In this document: positions 7,880 to 9,231 of the stretch, one piece after another | Layout: each line of letters starts with the position of its first letter | How positions within the stretch are numbered: the first letter of the stretch is position 1 | Assembly (NCBI GenBank): GCA_937923375.1 | Contig: CALAJG010000156.1 | Coordinates: 1 to 9,231 of the forward strand | Direction of reading: 5' to 3' | From: an uncultured Leucothrix sp. | GTDB lineage: Bacteria > Pseudomonadota > Gammaproteobacteria > Thiotrichales > Thiotrichaceae | Length of the DNA stretch: 9,231 bases | The notes under the pieces: generated by a model | Databases searched by the model: none | What the model was told of the DNA's origin: nothing | The model's input: the letters and a program-made list of their open reading frames with translations, nothing else | Position numbers and translations under genes: made by a program

Positions 7880-8266
7880 CTAAACGCGACGTTTCTTTGG
7901 TGGACGGCAACCATTATGAGGAATGGGTGTTACATCCATAATCTGTGTAATCTTATAACCAATGTTATTCAGCGCGCGGACGGCTGACTCACGACCAGGA
8001 CCTGGGCCCTTAACCATAACATCAAGATTTTTAAGACCAAATTCTTTTGCAGCTTCTCCTGCTCGTTCAGCAGCTACCTGTGCAGCAAATGGCGTGCTTT
8101 TGCGAGAACCACGAAAACCTGAACCACCGGCAGTTGCCCATGAAAGAGCATTACCCTGACGATCAGTTATAGTGATGATAGTATTGTTAAAAGACGCATG
8201 AACGTGAGCAATACCATCGCTTACGGACTTTTTGACTTTTTTACGCGCTTTTGTGGCTTTAGCCAT
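7880..8266 (-). CDS. rpsK: 30S ribosomal protein S11
   Basis: A 128-residue uS11 (129 in E. coli), a component of the small-subunit platform that contacts the mRNA exit region. After a lysine-rich head (AKATKARKKVKK) come the conserved GIAHVHASFNNTIITITD, the GFRGSRKSTPFAAQ segment and VKGPGPGRESAVRAL. The basic tail HNGCRPPKKRRV ends the protein. An AGGAA (8274-8278 in complement) lies 7 bases before the ATG at 8264-8266. It is 20 bases downstream of rpsM and 22 upstream of rpsD. The spacing and shared strand support one alpha operon transcript. Confidence 0.98.
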   Translation of the reverse strand: MAKATKARKKVKKSVSDGIAHVHASFNNTIITITDRQGNALSWATAGGSGFRGSRKSTPFAAQVAAERAGEAAKEFGLKNLDVMVKGPGPGRESAVRALNNIGYKITQIMDVTPIPHNGCRPPKKRRV

Positions 8267-8286
8267 GTTTCAATTCCTGTCGTCTA

Positions 8287-8643
8287 TTACTTGCGAATCG
8301 GCTTACGAGGGCCTTTACGCGTACGTGCATTTGTTTTGGTACGTTGTCCACGCAGTGGTAGACCACGGCGATGACGGATTCCACGGTAACAACCTAGATC
8401 CATCAAGCGCTTGATATTCATCGACACATCACGACGCAGATCACCTTCAACGGTGAACTTGCCGATTTCAGCACGAATTCTCTCGACTTCTTCTTCAGTC
8501 AAGTCGCGAATTTTTGTATCTGGTGCAACTTTTGCTGCATCACACACATCCTGTGAACGTGAGCGTCCTATGCCATAAATTGAAGTCAATCCAATCACAA
8601 CATGTTTATTGACAGGGGTATTAATACCCGCTATTCGTGCCAT
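8287..8643 (-). CDS. rpsM: 30S ribosomal protein S13
   Basis: First gene of the alpha operon, encoding the 118-residue uS13, which sits in the head of the small subunit and contacts the large subunit and P-site tRNA. The start MARIAGINTPVNKHVVIGLTSIYGIG is typical. The middle contains VEGDLRRDVSMNIKRLMDLGCYRGIRHRRGLPLRGQRT, and the basic C-terminal tail TNARTRKGPRKPIRK reaches toward tRNA in the ribosome. TGGAG (8652-8656 in complement) lies 8 bases before the ATG. The 129 bases upstream are the probable site of S4 feedback control, since in E. coli S4 represses translation from the rpsM leader. Confidence 0.98.
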   Translation of the reverse strand: MARIAGINTPVNKHVVIGLTSIYGIGRSRSQDVCDAAKVAPDTKIRDLTEEEVERIRAEIGKFTVEGDLRRDVSMNIKRLMDLGCYRGIRHRRGLPLRGQRTKTNARTRKGPRKPIRK

Positions 8644-8660
8644 TTACCTATCTCCAGGCA

Positions 8661-8694
8661 GTCGAGAGGCGGGGACTTTACCCCATTCATCGAC
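8661..8694 (-). promoter_or_regulatory. Structured rpsM leader, candidate S4 control site
   Basis: On the minus-strand mRNA an outer stem GUCGA/UCGAC (8690-8694 with 8661-8665) encloses an inner stem GGGG/CCCC (8681-8684 with 8671-8674) around a UAAAGU loop. The internal loops are 5 and 5 bases. The structure ends 4 bases before the rpsM Shine-Dalgarno (8652-8656). In E. coli this position holds the alpha-operon pseudoknot bound by S4. The E. coli leader sequence is not recognisable here, so equivalence is inferred from position and folding alone. No clear promoter was found in the 129-base gap. Confidence 0.45.
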
Positions 8695-8772
8695 GTTAAT
8701 CAATACAAGCGAAAAAAAACTTCTAAGTACACATATTGCATAACAAAGAGTAGCTTTTTTCCTACCTAGTTT

Positions 8773-8886
8773 TTAACCTTGTCGCTGTTTGTGTCGAGGA
8801 TCAGAACAAATAATCCTGATAACACCTTTACGCTTTACAACGCGACAGTTACGACACATTTTCTTTACTGAAGCACGTACCTTCAT
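8773..8886 (-). CDS. rpmJ: 50S ribosomal protein L36
   Basis: A 37-residue bL36, one residue shorter than the E. coli protein. It reads MKVRASVKKMCRNCRVV, then GVIRIICSDPRHKQRQG. The zinc-ribbon ligands C11, C14, C27 and H32 are all present, so this is the zinc-binding form rather than the cysteine-free paralogue. It is a small protein of the large subunit near the base of the L7/L12 stalk region. The ATG (8884-8886) is preceded by AGAGGA about 8 bases upstream. It begins 24 bases after the secY stop, as in the spc operon of other gammaproteobacteria. A 129-base gap separates it from rpsM. Confidence 0.97.
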   Translation of the reverse strand: MKVRASVKKMCRNCRVVKRKGVIRIICSDPRHKQRQG

Positions 8887-8910
8887 TTCTCTATCCTCTT
8901 ACAAATACTA

Positions 8911-9231
8911 TCAACTGGTACGCGGCTTGTTCTTGCCACCAGATTTAAAATTAGCTTTTTTCATCAGGCCTTCGTACTGAGTCGACATCATATGACCTTG
9001 TACTTGTGCCAGGAAGTCCATTACAACTACCACGATAATCAGCAACGATGTACCACCAAAGTAGAATGGAACGCCCCATCCGTAAATAAGAAATTCAGGC
9101 AACAAACAAACCAAGGTTATATAAATAGCACCTACGGCTGTCAAACGTGTCATCACTCCGTCAATATACTTAGCTGTTTCACGCCCTGGACGTATACCAG
9201 GAATAAATGCACCAGCCTTCTTCAAGTTATC
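8911..9231 (-). CDS. secY: Protein translocase subunit SecY (C-terminal part)
   Basis: The frame enters from the right edge (reading DNLKKAGAF) and ends at TGA 8911-8913, giving the last 106 residues of the SecYEG channel subunit in the inner membrane. The cytosolic loop motif GAFIPGIRPGRETAKYID corresponds to the E. coli C5 loop that works with SecA, including its conserved arginine. Two membrane helices follow: about visible residues 29-47 (LTAVGAIYITLVCLLPEF) and 57-76 (YFGGTSLLIIVVVVMDFLAQ). The tail after QYEGLMKKAN is basic and somewhat longer than in E. coli. No start codon lies in the window. rpmJ follows after 24 bases. Confidence 0.98.
   Translation of the reverse strand, partial: DNLKKAGAFIPGIRPGRETAKYIDGVMTRLTAVGAIYITLVCLLPEFLIYGWGVPFYFGGTSLLIIVVVVMDFLAQVQGHMMSTQYEGLMKKANFKSGGKNKPRTS

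Noticed and set aside
8712..8719. Run of eight T residues on the minus strand between rpmJ and rpsM, as a terminator for the spc operon
   Set aside because: No GC-rich hairpin lies directly before it. The only nearby inverted repeat (GTAG/CTAC around 8 bases) is too weak and too far away.

Overview
The window is ordinary core chromosome of a gammaproteobacterium. The ribosomal proteins, RNA polymerase alpha, BolA and RdgC all read as close relatives of their E. coli counterparts. RdgC and a true BolA together point to Beta/Gammaproteobacteria, and the MoxR-DUF58-DUF4381-VWA-VWA cluster is common in marine and pseudomonad-like gammaproteobacteria. Base composition looks AT-leaning, but I did not count it. 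I cannot name a genus. No mobile element, CRISPR array, tRNA or rRNA is visible, and no gene looks transferred or broken.

Left part (1-4274, all on the minus strand): a tightly packed Bat-type operon. Read from right to left it encodes a MoxR AAA+ ATPase, a DUF58 protein, a DUF4381 membrane protein, a BatA-like VWA protein and a BatB-like VWA protein cut by the left edge. Successive genes overlap by 4-8 bases or lie 2 bases apart. By analogy with the family, MoxR would act as a chaperone-like ATPase on VWA-domain partners at the inner membrane. The physiological substrate is unknown.

Middle (4275-5755, plus strand): a divergent intergenic region, then bolA and rdgC. BolA is a partner of monothiol glutaredoxins with regulatory roles. 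RdgC is a DNA-binding ring protein that limits RecA. They are separated by 81 bases holding a possible rdgC promoter. rdgC ends at a strong bidirectional terminator that it shares with the convergent ribosomal operon.

Right part (5778-9231, minus strand): the end of the spc operon (secY 3' part, rpmJ) followed by the complete alpha operon rpsM-rpsK-rpsD-rpoA-rplQ in the canonical order. Shine-Dalgarno sequences are clear throughout. The 129-base gap before rpsM is where E. coli carries the S4-responsive alpha leader. It holds a two-stem structure here, but not an obvious copy of the E. coli element.

I found no undescribed system. The points most worth a second look are the rpsM leader structure, a tandem 18-base duplication in the rpoA linker, the bolA-rdgC pairing, and the altered metal-site motif in the DUF58 protein.
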